Shown here: positions 37,801-45,596 of the stretch, in pieces | Position numbering within the stretch: the first letter of the stretch is position 1 | How the letters are laid out: every line of letters starts with the position of its first letter | Assembly: GCF_001636695.1 (NCBI RefSeq) | Contig: NZ_LGEL01000029.1 | Location: 1-64,000, forward strand | Reading direction: 5' to 3' | DNA length: 64,000 nucleotides | DNA from: Pedobacter panaciterrae | Lineage (GTDB): Bacteria; Bacteroidota; Bacteroidia; Sphingobacteriales; Sphingobacteriaceae | Notes under the pieces: generated by a model | The model's input: only the letters and a program-made list of their open reading frames with translations | Databases searched by the model: none | What the model was told of the DNA's origin: nothing | Program-made: the position numbers and the translations under genes

Positions 37801-39312
37801 ATCAGTACCCATTGAACCGATTGGTTCTTTGCCGTCCTGAGCCATTGGTTTTAAGATTAGATCGATATCTTCTCTGCTATACCCAAAAACTTGTTGGTAT
37901 CTAAAAATAGACTCCTGAGATAGGTTGCTAAATACCAATCTTGGATCAGGAAGTTCTTCCAGTCTGATCTGATATTTATTGATCCAGTCGCCATAAGGTT
38001 TGCTACCGCATACCTGTTGTTTAATTTCAGCATCACTAATGATTCTGCCTTGCTCCATATCTACCACAAACATTTTTCCAGGAGTTAATCTCCCTTTCTC
38101 AATGATTTTGCTTTGATCAAGAGCTAGTGCACCAGCTTCAGATGCCATAATTACACGGTCATCTTCAGTTATAGCGTATCTTTGCGGACGAAGTCCGTTT
38201 CTGTCTAATGTAGCACCTATAAGGTTTCCATCAGTAAATGAAACTGCAGCAGGTCCATCCCAAGGCTCCATTAAAGTAGCATGGAATTTATAGAAAGCTT
38301 GTTTCAGTTCATCCATATCTTCATTACCATCCCATGCCTCAGGAATTAACATCATAAGCACATGTGGTAAAGAACGACCAGAGTGAAGTAGTAATTCTAC
38401 TATATTATCTAAACATCCCGAATCAGAGTTAGACTCATCAATTACAGGAAGTAAAATATTTAATTCTTCAGGAGTAAAGTAAGAAGAGGCAAAAGATTTA
38501 ACACTTGCTCTGAACCAGTTAAGGTTACCTTGTAAAGTATTGATCTCTCCATTGTGGGCAATGTACCTGAAAGGTTGTGCCAACCTCCATGAAGGGAAAG
38601 TGTTTGTTGCAAAACGCGAGTGAACTAAACCAAAAGCTGAAACCACACGTTTGTCGCCAAGCTCTGTAAAGTAGCTTCTAACCTGTAGTGAAGTTAGCTG
38701 ACCTTTATATACAATTGTTCTTGATGAAAAAGAAGCAATGTAAAAGTCGCCATTAATACCTTTTACAGTATTATTAATTGTTTTAGAAAGGTAGTTTTTA
38801 AATACGTAAAGTTTACGTTCAAAATCTGCACCTGCTGCAATTGCATGTGGACGGGCAATAAATACCTGTTCCATTTCCGGTTCTACTGATAAGGCCATAT
38901 CGCCAATACCTTCTGTATTGGTAATTACCTTTCTAAAGCCCAGAACTTCCAGGTTTAGTTTTTCGGCAGCGCGGTAAATAATTTCCCTACATTCTTCTCT
39001 TGCCTTCACATCTTTGGGTAGGAATAGCATTCCGACGCCGTAATCTCCAGATTCGTTTAGACTGAATCCTATTTTGAGACACTCGTCATACAGGAATTCA
39101 TGGGGTATTTGTATCATAATACCAGCCCCATCACCCGTATTGATTTCAGCACCGACAGCCCCGCGGTGATCAAGATTTTCAAGAATGGTTATAGCGTCAG
39201 AAATAATTTGCTGCGATTTCCTGCCCTTTATGTGGGCAACAAATCCGATACCGCAGGCATCGTGCTCAAAACGCTGGTCATATAACCCTTGGTTATCTTG
39301 TTTTGGTTCCAT
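34801..39312 (-). CDS. gltB: Glutamate synthase large (alpha) subunit
   Basis: A 1503-residue GltB. It makes glutamate from glutamine and 2-oxoglutarate. In order: class II glutamine amidotransferase domain with the catalytic cysteine at residue 20 (HDACGIGF; the first 19 residues should be removed to expose it), central domain, FMN-binding synthase barrel ([40 protein letters not shown]), the 3Fe-4S cysteines in [17 protein letters not shown], and a C-terminal beta-helix domain. The whole chain is intact. It is upstream of gltD in one unit. Confidence 0.97.
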   Translation of the reverse strand: [1503 protein letters not shown]

Positions 39313-39753
39313 AAGTCTCGTTTAAATATTAGTTTTGGTATAGTGTATTTAGGACACTAAGATACGAAAAAAAATCAATGAATTATAATATTTACATATT
39401 TTTTAGAAAAAAAGCAGTACTTGGCAACGAACTGAATGCTTAATTATCATATTAATAATATACGTCGTTTTAATTTGCGATGTTGGTAATGGTGTTATTT
39501 AGAATTATTTTTCATAACAAATTAATTACAATTGGGTTTCCAAGCTTTAAACGCTATTTTTTCTGTTTTTGCTAATGTCCTTCTGATTTTCTTCTCTTTA
39601 ATTTCGCTGTTTCTTTCGTGAGGTTATTTAAATATAACGGAAATATTAAATTATTTGCAAGCTCAATCTCTTTAACGTCAATTGATTATCTTTATTTCTT
39701 TTAAAAAGTTGAAATATTTAGTGATTTTCCTTTCGTAGATTCAGGTCTTTTGC

Positions 39754-39761
39754 TACTTTTG
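39754..39761 (+). promoter_or_regulatory. Bacteroidetes -7 element of the hairpin RNA
   Basis: TACTTTTG, an exact match to TAnnTTTG, lies about 240 bp before the transaldolase ATG and just upstream of the long hairpin. It probably drives the hairpin RNA and may also read into the gene. Confidence 0.55.
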
Positions 39762-39767
39762 TGGCGG

Positions 39768-39940
39768 GCGTATCTATTTCGATAATTTTATTTTTTAATC
39801 CCCCATGTCGCGAAGGAAATAAAGGAAGAAAGATGTATTGAGTTGATAAGAGGTGCTTGCCCTTTTTTTACTTTCAATGTAAAAAAAGGCACTCCTCTCC
39901 TATTTATTCCATCTTTTCTTAAAAGACTTCAATGTAAATA
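39768..39940 (+). ncRNA. Long imperfect hairpin RNA, possible 6S RNA
   Basis: The transcript starting after the -7 element would fold into one long hairpin. The outer stem AAGAAAGATG (39826-39835) pairs with CATCTTTTCTT (39910-39920). Next is a central bubble of about 13 and 11 bases, then AGAGG with CCTCT and GTG with CAC, and an inner 11-bp stem (39861-39871 with 39879-39889) closed by a 7-base loop. A rod-like hairpin with a large central bubble, of about 170 bases and behind a strong promoter, is the shape of 6S RNA, the regulator that mimics an open promoter. The identity is inference from shape only; an attenuator for the transaldolase gene is the alternative. Confidence 0.42.
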
Positions 39941-40003
39941 CCTAATTTAGGCGTTTATTAATTGACAACTTATAACATTAACCAATTTGCTAAATTAAAT
40001 AAC

Positions 40004-40666
40004 ATGAAATTTTTTATTGACACAGCTAATCTTGATCAAATAAAAGAAGCACAAGATCTTGGTGTTTTAGATGGTGTAACCACTAACCCTAGTCTTATGG
40101 CTAAAGAAGGTATTACAGGTGATGCTAATGTAATAGCTCACTACAAGGCAATCTGCGCTATCGTAGACGATAATGTAAGTGCAGAAGTAATATCTACTAC
40201 TTATGACGAAATCATTAAGGAAGGTGAAGCCTTAGCTAAATTAGATCCGAAGATTGTTGTTAAAGTTCCTATGATTAAAGATGGTGTTAAAGCTATTAAA
40301 TATCTTTCTTCTAAAGGAATCAGGACCAACTGTACTTTGATTTTTTCTGCCGGACAAGCATTATTAGCTGCTAAAGCTGGTGCAACATATGTATCTCCAT
40401 TTTTAGGTCGTTTAGATGATATCTCTACTGATGGTTTACAATTAATTGAAGACATCAGATTAATATTTGATAACTACGGTTACCCAACTCAGATTTTAGC
40501 TGCTTCAATCCGTGGCCCGTTACATATTGTAAACTGTGCTAAATTAGGCGCAGATGTAATTACTGGTCCTTTAGCTGCTATTACTGCTTTATTAAAACAT
40601 CCATTAACTGATAGCGGTTTAGCTCAGTTCCTTGCAGATCATAAAAAAGCTTCGGAAGCAAAATAG
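40004..40666 (+). CDS. fsa: Transaldolase / fructose-6-phosphate aldolase family
   Basis: A 220-residue small transaldolase-type enzyme (class with TalC/FSA), active on sugar phosphates in the pentose phosphate pathway. It has [29 protein letters not shown], the Schiff-base lysine in [10 protein letters not shown], and the [22 protein letters not shown] end. Bacterial proteins of this group are usually transaldolases, but a few are aldolases. The ATG at 40004 fits family N-termini; the frame is open from a TTG at 39962. Confidence 0.92.
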   Translation: MKFFIDTANLDQIKEAQDLGVLDGVTTNPSLMAKEGITGDANVIAHYKAICAIVDDNVSAEVISTTYDEIIKEGEALAKLDPKIVVKVPMIKDGVKAIKYLSSKGIRTNCTLIFSAGQALLAAKAGATYVSPFLGRLDDISTDGLQLIEDIRLIFDNYGYPTQILAASIRGPLHIVNCAKLGADVITGPLAAITALLKHPLTDSGLAQFLADHKKASEAK

Positions 40667-40682
40667 TATTTCTTTAACACAT

Positions 40683-40721
40683 AAAAAAGGCTGGATCATA
40701 ATTATGATCCAGCCTTTTTTT
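40683..40721 (+). terminator. Terminator after the transaldolase gene
   Basis: AAAAAAGGCTGGATCATAA pairs perfectly with its complement, TTATGATCCAGCC, followed by seven T. Confidence 0.95.
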
Positions 40722-40771
40722 ATGCGAGTTATATAATTGCTTAATTGTATCGCATCTTCACTTCGGATTCA

Positions 40772-40928
40772 CATCGTCATCTCGAATTCACGTCATCTTG
40801 AGTTCACGTCATCTCGACGATAGGAGAGATCTCTTGGTTATGTTACTTCAAGAGGTCTCTCCTATCGTCGAGATGACGGGTGAGGAGAAAACGAGGTGAA
40901 GAGATGACGTGAACTCGAGATGACGATG
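40772..40928. repeat. Dispersed palindromic repeat, copy D (nested)
   Basis: Two nested inverted repeats. The outer arms are CATCGTCATCTCGA..CGTCATCT (40772-40798) and AGATGACG..TCGAGATGACGATG (40902-40928). The inner arms are CGTCATCTCGACGATAGG..TCTCTTG (40807-40836) and CAAGAGG..ATCGTCGAGATGACG (40849-40878), with a loop of only 12 bases. Such nesting suggests one palindrome inserted within another. Confidence 0.9.
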
Positions 40929-40969
40929 TAAAGTCTCCCAATTCAGGACGAGCGTAATAATTTAACTGC

Positions 40970-41530
40970 TTATTCTTTAGTTTTGTCTAATTCTTTAGCT
41001 CTGGCTAATATTCCTGCACTTAGCACTTGAAATTCATTACCTGCAAGTACTTCTTTAACAAGGTTGTAATCAATCTGCTCATCAGGTAATATCTCTATAC
41101 CCCTCACTCCTGCTCCGTTTGCTGCTTCTACATCTCTCGGTTTGTCGCCAATCATTACTGAAAGTGCCGGATCAATGTTATATTTAGCAATAGCTTCTAA
41201 AAGCATTCCCGATTTAGGTTTTCTGCATTCACAATCTCCAGAAACAGTTGGATGATGAGGACAATAGTAAGCATGTGTAATTAATGCACCTTGATCTTCA
41301 AATTTTTGGGCAAGAACTTTATGCATTTCTGCCAGCGTTTCTTCCGTATATCGCTTTTGTGCAATTCCACCTTGATTTGTAATAACGATTAATAAATATC
41401 CTTCGTCGTGTAGTTTCTTCAAAGGAGGAATTTGATATTCCAATACTTCAAAATCTTCTAATTTGGTAATGTAGTCGTGAATTTCGTGATTAAGAACGCC
41501 ATCGCGATCCAAAAAAATAGCTTTATTCAT
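40970..41530 (-). CDS. gmhB: HAD-family heptose-1,7-bisphosphate phosphatase-like protein
   Basis: A 186-residue HAD-IIIA phosphatase. It has the catalytic FLDRDGVLN, the ITNQGG motif, a zinc site in YYCPHHP..GDCECRKPKSG, and IGDKPRDVEAANGAG. These are the marks of GmhB, which dephosphorylates D-glycero-D-manno-heptose-1,7-bisphosphate in LPS core or S-layer sugar synthesis. Related histidinol phosphatases share the fold, so the sugar is inferred. Confidence 0.88.
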   Translation of the reverse strand: MNKAIFLDRDGVLNHEIHDYITKLEDFEVLEYQIPPLKKLHDEGYLLIVITNQGGIAQKRYTEETLAEMHKVLAQKFEDQGALITHAYYCPHHPTVSGDCECRKPKSGMLLEAIAKYNIDPALSVMIGDKPRDVEAANGAGVRGIEILPDEQIDYNLVKEVLAGNEFQVLSAGILARAKELDKTKE

Positions 41531-41692
41531 TATTTATAGTTATTCCTTCAGGCATTTTTATACCTTAAGGGTTAGTTTATCACCCCAAATATGGGAATAT
41601 AAAGTTTATTATGGCCGGGTATTGTTTGTTTTTGTTAAACAATTGACTCCAGGCTATGTTATATGAAGAGTTAAATATTAAATAATACTATT

Positions 41693-42520
41693 ATGCCATA
41701 CATTAAAAAGAATGCCGACAACAGCTCGTCGGTTAATATATTTTTTGAAGATTTAGGAACTGGTAAACCTGTGGTTTTAATTCATGGGTGGCCGGTATCT
41801 CACGAGATGTGGGAATATCAGGTAAATGCGCTTGTAAATGCGGGATATAGATGTATAGCATATGATAGACGTGGCTTCGGTCAATCAGACAGGCCTTGGC
41901 ATAGTTATGATTATGATACTTTGGCAGCTGATTTAAATGAGGTAATTACGGCTCTAAACTTAACCGATGTTACTCTTGTGGGATTTTCTATGGGCGGTGG
42001 CGAGGTAGTCAGGTATTTAGGTAAGTATGGTTCATCACGAGTTACTAAAGCTGTATTAATTAGCACGGTTGTTCCCTTGCTTTTAAAAACTGAGGATCAT
42101 GAAGAAGGTGTTCCGCGCGATGTATTTGATGGGATGATTGCTGGCATACAAAATGATAGACCTGCTTTTTTGGTAGAATTTGGAAAGCAGTTTTTTAGTG
42201 TAAATGGAGAGAATAAACCAGTTAGCCAGGAAATCCAGAACTGGATGCATCAACTTGCAATTGTTGCAAGTCCGCGAGCTACAACTGAATGTGTTCGTTC
42301 CTTTTCAGAAACTAATTTCAGAACAGATTTAAGTGTGATTACTATTCCTGTGATGATTATTCACGGTAATGATGATAAAATTGTGCCTATTGATATTACC
42401 AGCGATGTTACTGCCTCATTGTTACCAAATGCAGAGTATCATGTTATTGAAGGTGCATCACATGGGGTATTCCTGACGCATAAAGATGAGATAAATAGAT
42501 TGTTGCTTAATTTTCTATAA
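41693..42520 (+). CDS. Alpha/beta hydrolase (chloroperoxidase-like)
   Basis: A 275-residue hydrolase of the non-haem chloroperoxidase/esterase group. The catalytic triad is visible as the serine in VGFSMGGGE, the aspartate in IHGNDDKIVP and the histidine in EGASHGVFLTH; the oxyanion region is HGWPVSHEMWEYQ. The normal reaction is probably ester or lactone hydrolysis. It is the last chromosomal gene before tRNA-Lys. Confidence 0.88.
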   Translation: MPYIKKNADNSSSVNIFFEDLGTGKPVVLIHGWPVSHEMWEYQVNALVNAGYRCIAYDRRGFGQSDRPWHSYDYDTLAADLNEVITALNLTDVTLVGFSMGGGEVVRYLGKYGSSRVTKAVLISTVVPLLLKTEDHEEGVPRDVFDGMIAGIQNDRPAFLVEFGKQFFSVNGENKPVSQEIQNWMHQLAIVASPRATTECVRSFSETNFRTDLSVITIPVMIIHGNDDKIVPIDITSDVTASLLPNAEYHVIEGASHGVFLTHKDEINRLLLNFL

Positions 42521-42648
42521 AAGTAAGCCTCTATTTTAACTGTAAATTGTTTTTATACAGTGTTAGTGTTAATTGATGGTCAAGAAAAGATTAAATGATA
42601 AATAATCAGGCTAGGAATCAGCTTACTATGTGATTTCTGGATATATTA

Positions 42649-42680
42649 TTTGCAGAATATATATCGTAATCCTATATTTG
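42649..42680 (+). promoter_or_regulatory. Promoter of tRNA-Lys
   Basis: TTTG at 42649-42652 and TATATTTG at 42673-42680 are separated by 20 bp, fitting the Bacteroidetes -33 TTTG / -7 TAnnTTTG promoter. The tRNA starts 49 bp after it. Confidence 0.65.
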
Positions 42681-42729
42681 CACCACTTTAAAGGGAAACG
42701 CTTTAGAGGAAAGTTCAAAAAAGAACTTT

Positions 42730-42802
42730 GATTCCGTAGCTCAGCTGGTAGAGCATTACACTTTTAATGTAGTGGTCCTGGGTTCGAATCCCAGCGGGAT
42801 CA
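42730..42802 (+). tRNA. tRNA-Lys (anticodon UUU)
   Basis: A 73-base cloverleaf: acceptor arm GATTCCG with CGGGATC, D-arm with AGCTCAGCTGG, anticodon loop CTTTTAA (anticodon TTT), T-arm with GGTTCGAATCC, discriminator A. The CCA end is not encoded. Its 3' end is a usual target of tyrosine integrases; the integrase gene begins about 250 bp beyond. Confidence 0.97.
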
Positions 42803-42825
42803 CACCAAAGACTATCAAAATGTAT

Positions 42826-42860
42826 AAAACCCTGCAATCGGACGATTAGCAGGGTTTTTG
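42826..42860 (+). terminator. Terminator after tRNA-Lys
   Basis: AAAACCCTGC pairs with GCAGGGTTTTT around a 14-base loop, followed by TTGCTTTT. It lies between the tRNA and the integrase. Confidence 0.8.
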
Positions 42861-43050
42861 CTTTTAGGGAATTGCCAAAAATCACATGAATTCACAAAAC
42901 TTTGGTGAGTGATTCGGTGAGTAAGGCAAAACGGTTAAAATTGACTCACCGAACTGTGTATAATCATTTATTGTACAGGTTGTTACAAACTGAACATCTT
43001 GTGTATTTTAAGAAGCAAAGCTATGTTTGTTTAACTAAAATCGAGAGATT

Positions 43051-44268
43051 ATGAAGACCAATTTTAGCCTGCTTTTCTATTTAAAAAAGCAAAAGAACTA
43101 TGTAAGTGGAAATGTGCCAATCTACATGAGGATTACCGTAGAGGGAAACCGTGCAGAGATTGCCACCAATCGGGATTGCGACCCCAAACGATGGAACGCC
43201 AAGGGCGGCCAAGCCATCGGCTCAAAAGAAGAAGTTAAGGTATTGAACACCCATCTTGACCAAATGCAGAATGCAGTTTATTATGCGCATCAACGTGTTT
43301 TTGATATGGGCTTGCCGATTACTGCTGATTCCATCAAATCAAGTTATATGGGTACGCTCACCAATTCCCACACCCTTTTGGAAGCTGTTGCAGACCACAA
43401 CCTAAAGATGGAGGAATTGGTTGGAAAAGATTATGTCCGTGGCACATTGAACCGTTACAGGCTTTTGGAGAGACACCTGAAGGTGTTTATCCCTTTGAAA
43501 TATGGTGTAGCCGATATAGACATTAGAACTATCGACCAGGCATTTCTGAACGGATTTGACCATTATCTAAGGTCTGATAAGAACTGTGCGAACAATTACG
43601 TGGTGAAGAACATCAAGAACCTCGGGAAAATCCTTCGCATCTGCTTAGAAAATGAATGGATAGACAAATCGCCATTTACAGCTTATAAAGGCAAGACTAA
43701 GAATGTTGACCGCTTTTATCTGAACAAAGAGGAATTGGCTCATATCGCGGGAAAAGAGTTTTTCTCGGAGAGATTGAAGCAGATAAGAGACGTTTTTATT
43801 TTCTGCTGTTTTACTGGTTTGGCTTATGTAGATGTCTTCAAACTGAAACAGGAGAATATCAGAAAGGGGATTGATGGCGACCGATGGATCTTTACCAATC
43901 GGCAGAAAACCAAAACAAGGTCATCGGTTCCGCTACTTTCAACAGCTGTTGAGATTGTCGATAGATATTCCACCAACAAAGTTTGCCTCAATAAAGGCTT
44001 GCTTCTTCCAGTTCCCAGCAACCAAAAGATGAACGAATACCTGAAGGAGATTGCCGACCTGTGCGGAATAGAAAAGAAGCTGACTTCGCATATTGCCCGC
44101 CATACATTCGCCACAACGGTTACGCTGTTGAACGGTGTACCGATAGAAAGCGTATCGAAGATGCTCGGACATACGAACATCAGGACCACCCAGCATTACG
44201 CGAAGATTTTGGATATCAAGGTAAGCGAGGATATGGCTTTGTTGAAAAAGAAATTAGCAGTTATTTAA
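43051..44268 (+). CDS. Tyrosine integrase of the mobile element
   Basis: A 405-residue Bacteroidetes-type integrase: N-terminal arm-binding domain (about 1-95), SAM_5 core-binding domain (about 105-210) and catalytic domain. Visible catalytic residues are K288, H347 and R350 (SHIARHTFA), H374 (MLGHTN) and nucleophile Y383. The usual first arginine is absent: the motif reads FTGLAYVDV (255-263). The same is known for the IntDOT-type integrases of Bacteroides, so it need not mean loss of activity. It should insert the element at the neighbouring tRNA-Lys. Base composition is richer in G+C than the chromosomal genes. Confidence 0.92.
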   Translation: MKTNFSLLFYLKKQKNYVSGNVPIYMRITVEGNRAEIATNRDCDPKRWNAKGGQAIGSKEEVKVLNTHLDQMQNAVYYAHQRVFDMGLPITADSIKSSYMGTLTNSHTLLEAVADHNLKMEELVGKDYVRGTLNRYRLLERHLKVFIPLKYGVADIDIRTIDQAFLNGFDHYLRSDKNCANNYVVKNIKNLGKILRICLENEWIDKSPFTAYKGKTKNVDRFYLNKEELAHIAGKEFFSERLKQIRDVFIFCCFTGLAYVDVFKLKQENIRKGIDGDRWIFTNRQKTKTRSSVPLLSTAVEIVDRYSTNKVCLNKGLLLPVPSNQKMNEYLKEIADLCGIEKKLTSHIARHTFATTVTLLNGVPIESVSKMLGHTNIRTTQHYAKILDIKVSEDMALLKKKLAVI

Positions 44269-44337
44269 TATTCGACATAAATTTAAGCCAGTCACCCACA
44301 AGAAAACTGAGCTTATTATTTACAAAAATCAAAGGAA

Positions 44338-44889
44338 ATGAGTGGAGAAACTAATGGATTGTTAGTCCCTGATGACATAGTAATGAATAAAATCTATCAT
44401 ATCAGAGGTACGAAGGTGATGGTCGACAGAGATCTTGCTGAACTATATGAGGTACAAACCCGGAACCTTAATAAAGCGGTCGGCAGAAATTTAAAGCGCT
44501 TCCCCGATGAAGATTTTATGTTTCAGTTAACCGAGGATGAATTTAAAAACTTGATGTTCCAAAATGGAACATCAAGTTGGGGCGGAACAAGAAAAGCCCC
44601 TTATGTATTCACCGAACAGGGTGTCGCTATGCTTTCTGGAATACTTAATAGTGACAGGGCGATAGCAGTGAATATCCAGATTATGCGCATATTTACTCGT
44701 ATCCGTCAGATGTTTGTGGACAACACAGAGATACGTTTGGAGATTGAAAAGATAAAGAACAAGCTGGACAATCAGGATAAGAACATGGAAATCGTATTTA
44801 AGTATCTTGATGAGCTCCTGGAAAAACAGGAACGCCCAAATCCGCCAAGGAAGCGGATTGGATATAAACCCGACGATTTTAACACGTAG
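44338..44889 (+). CDS. ORF6N domain protein
   Basis: A 183-residue protein whose residues ~12-110 form an ORF6N domain, a DNA-binding domain of phages and mobile elements (seen in GTKVMVDRDLAELYEVQTRNLNKAVGRNLKRFP and the YVFTEQGVAML segment). The C-terminal ~60 residues are a coiled coil. It is probably a regulator; such genes often sit beside integrases. The start is at ATG 44338. Confidence 0.87.
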   Translation: MSGETNGLLVPDDIVMNKIYHIRGTKVMVDRDLAELYEVQTRNLNKAVGRNLKRFPDEDFMFQLTEDEFKNLMFQNGTSSWGGTRKAPYVFTEQGVAMLSGILNSDRAIAVNIQIMRIFTRIRQMFVDNTEIRLEIEKIKNKLDNQDKNMEIVFKYLDELLEKQERPNPPRKRIGYKPDDFNT

Positions 44890-44911
44890 AGATGAGATAT
44901 CGAATTAAAGA

Positions 44912-45424
44912 TCAATATTTTTGACATATGGACGCGAGCTCATCAATAGCCGTTAGCAATTCATCCAAATAGAGCGTTTCATCACGGAACACAATAGAAT
45001 TGTTAAAAGAATTGTAGCCCCTATGTGTAAATCTTGGAATCTCGTCGAAGAATGGGGTCGTAAGCGATGGGTTCATCGCCAGATCAACATATACCCCACT
45101 CCCAGTATGCTCAAACCATTCTTCAACACGTTCGTCATAGTGTTCGAAAAAACTATTGCGGAATTTGCGCTCGGAAAGAGGATTGTCATCTTCGACTTTG
45201 AGCAATTTTCTTAATTCAATCCCTCTTTGATGATATTTTGCTTTAACTGGCCAAAGAATTTTTGAAATATTTCCAGCTGCAGCAAGGATAGATTGAATTG
45301 AGCACCATGTTTCGATATTGTCGAAGTTTTCATGGGTATCTATTAATCGTTCAGTAGCTCTTTTCGCGATGCTAGCTTGTAGGGCAATCTCCCCTCTAAG
45401 AATCATTTCCTGAAGGCCGTTCAT
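44912..45424 (-). CDS. Unknown protein with HEPN-like motif
   Basis: A 170-residue protein (181 if the upstream ATG at 45457 is used). The ATG at 45424 is preferred because an AGGAAAA stretch lies just before it. No family name was recognized. The sequence RNSFFEHYDER carries an R-N-x4-H arrangement like the active site of HEPN RNases, in a mostly helical context. It is the last of three leftward genes (with the HEPN-TPR and TIGR04141 genes), lying 139 bp past the HEPN-TPR stop. A role in RNA cleavage or in phage defence is a guess from motif and neighbours. Confidence 0.55.
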   Translation of the reverse strand: MNGLQEMILRGEIALQASIAKRATERLIDTHENFDNIETWCSIQSILAAAGNISKILWPVKAKYHQRGIELRKLLKVEDDNPLSERKFRNSFFEHYDERVEEWFEHTGSGVYVDLAMNPSLTTPFFDEIPRFTHRGYNSFNNSIVFRDETLYLDELLTAIDELASICQKY

Positions 45425-45596
45425 ATTTTTCCTAATGTAATGTAAATTATAAAGCATAAATTCTTGATTGATTTTTGTCAGCCTTAACTTAACACCTAAT
45501 CGTAAGGCAGAACAGAATCATTCTATAAGTACGATTAAGTTCGGAAATATATCTTATTTCTGAAAACCCAATGCATCTATGCGTCGTGTTAATTGT

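Larger units (their letters stand above)
39313..40003. other. 691-bp gap between gltB and the transaldolase gene
   Basis: The left ~430 bp is AT-rich and holds the gltB promoter region and nothing else recognized. The right part has a strong -7 element (39754) and a long hairpin RNA (listed separately). No protein gene is supported. Confidence 0.75.
40667..40969. other. Repeat-filled gap before gmhB
   Basis: About 300 bp between convergent genes. It contains the transaldolase terminator (40683-40721) and the nested palindromic repeat copy D (40772-40928). No gene is seen. Confidence 0.8.
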
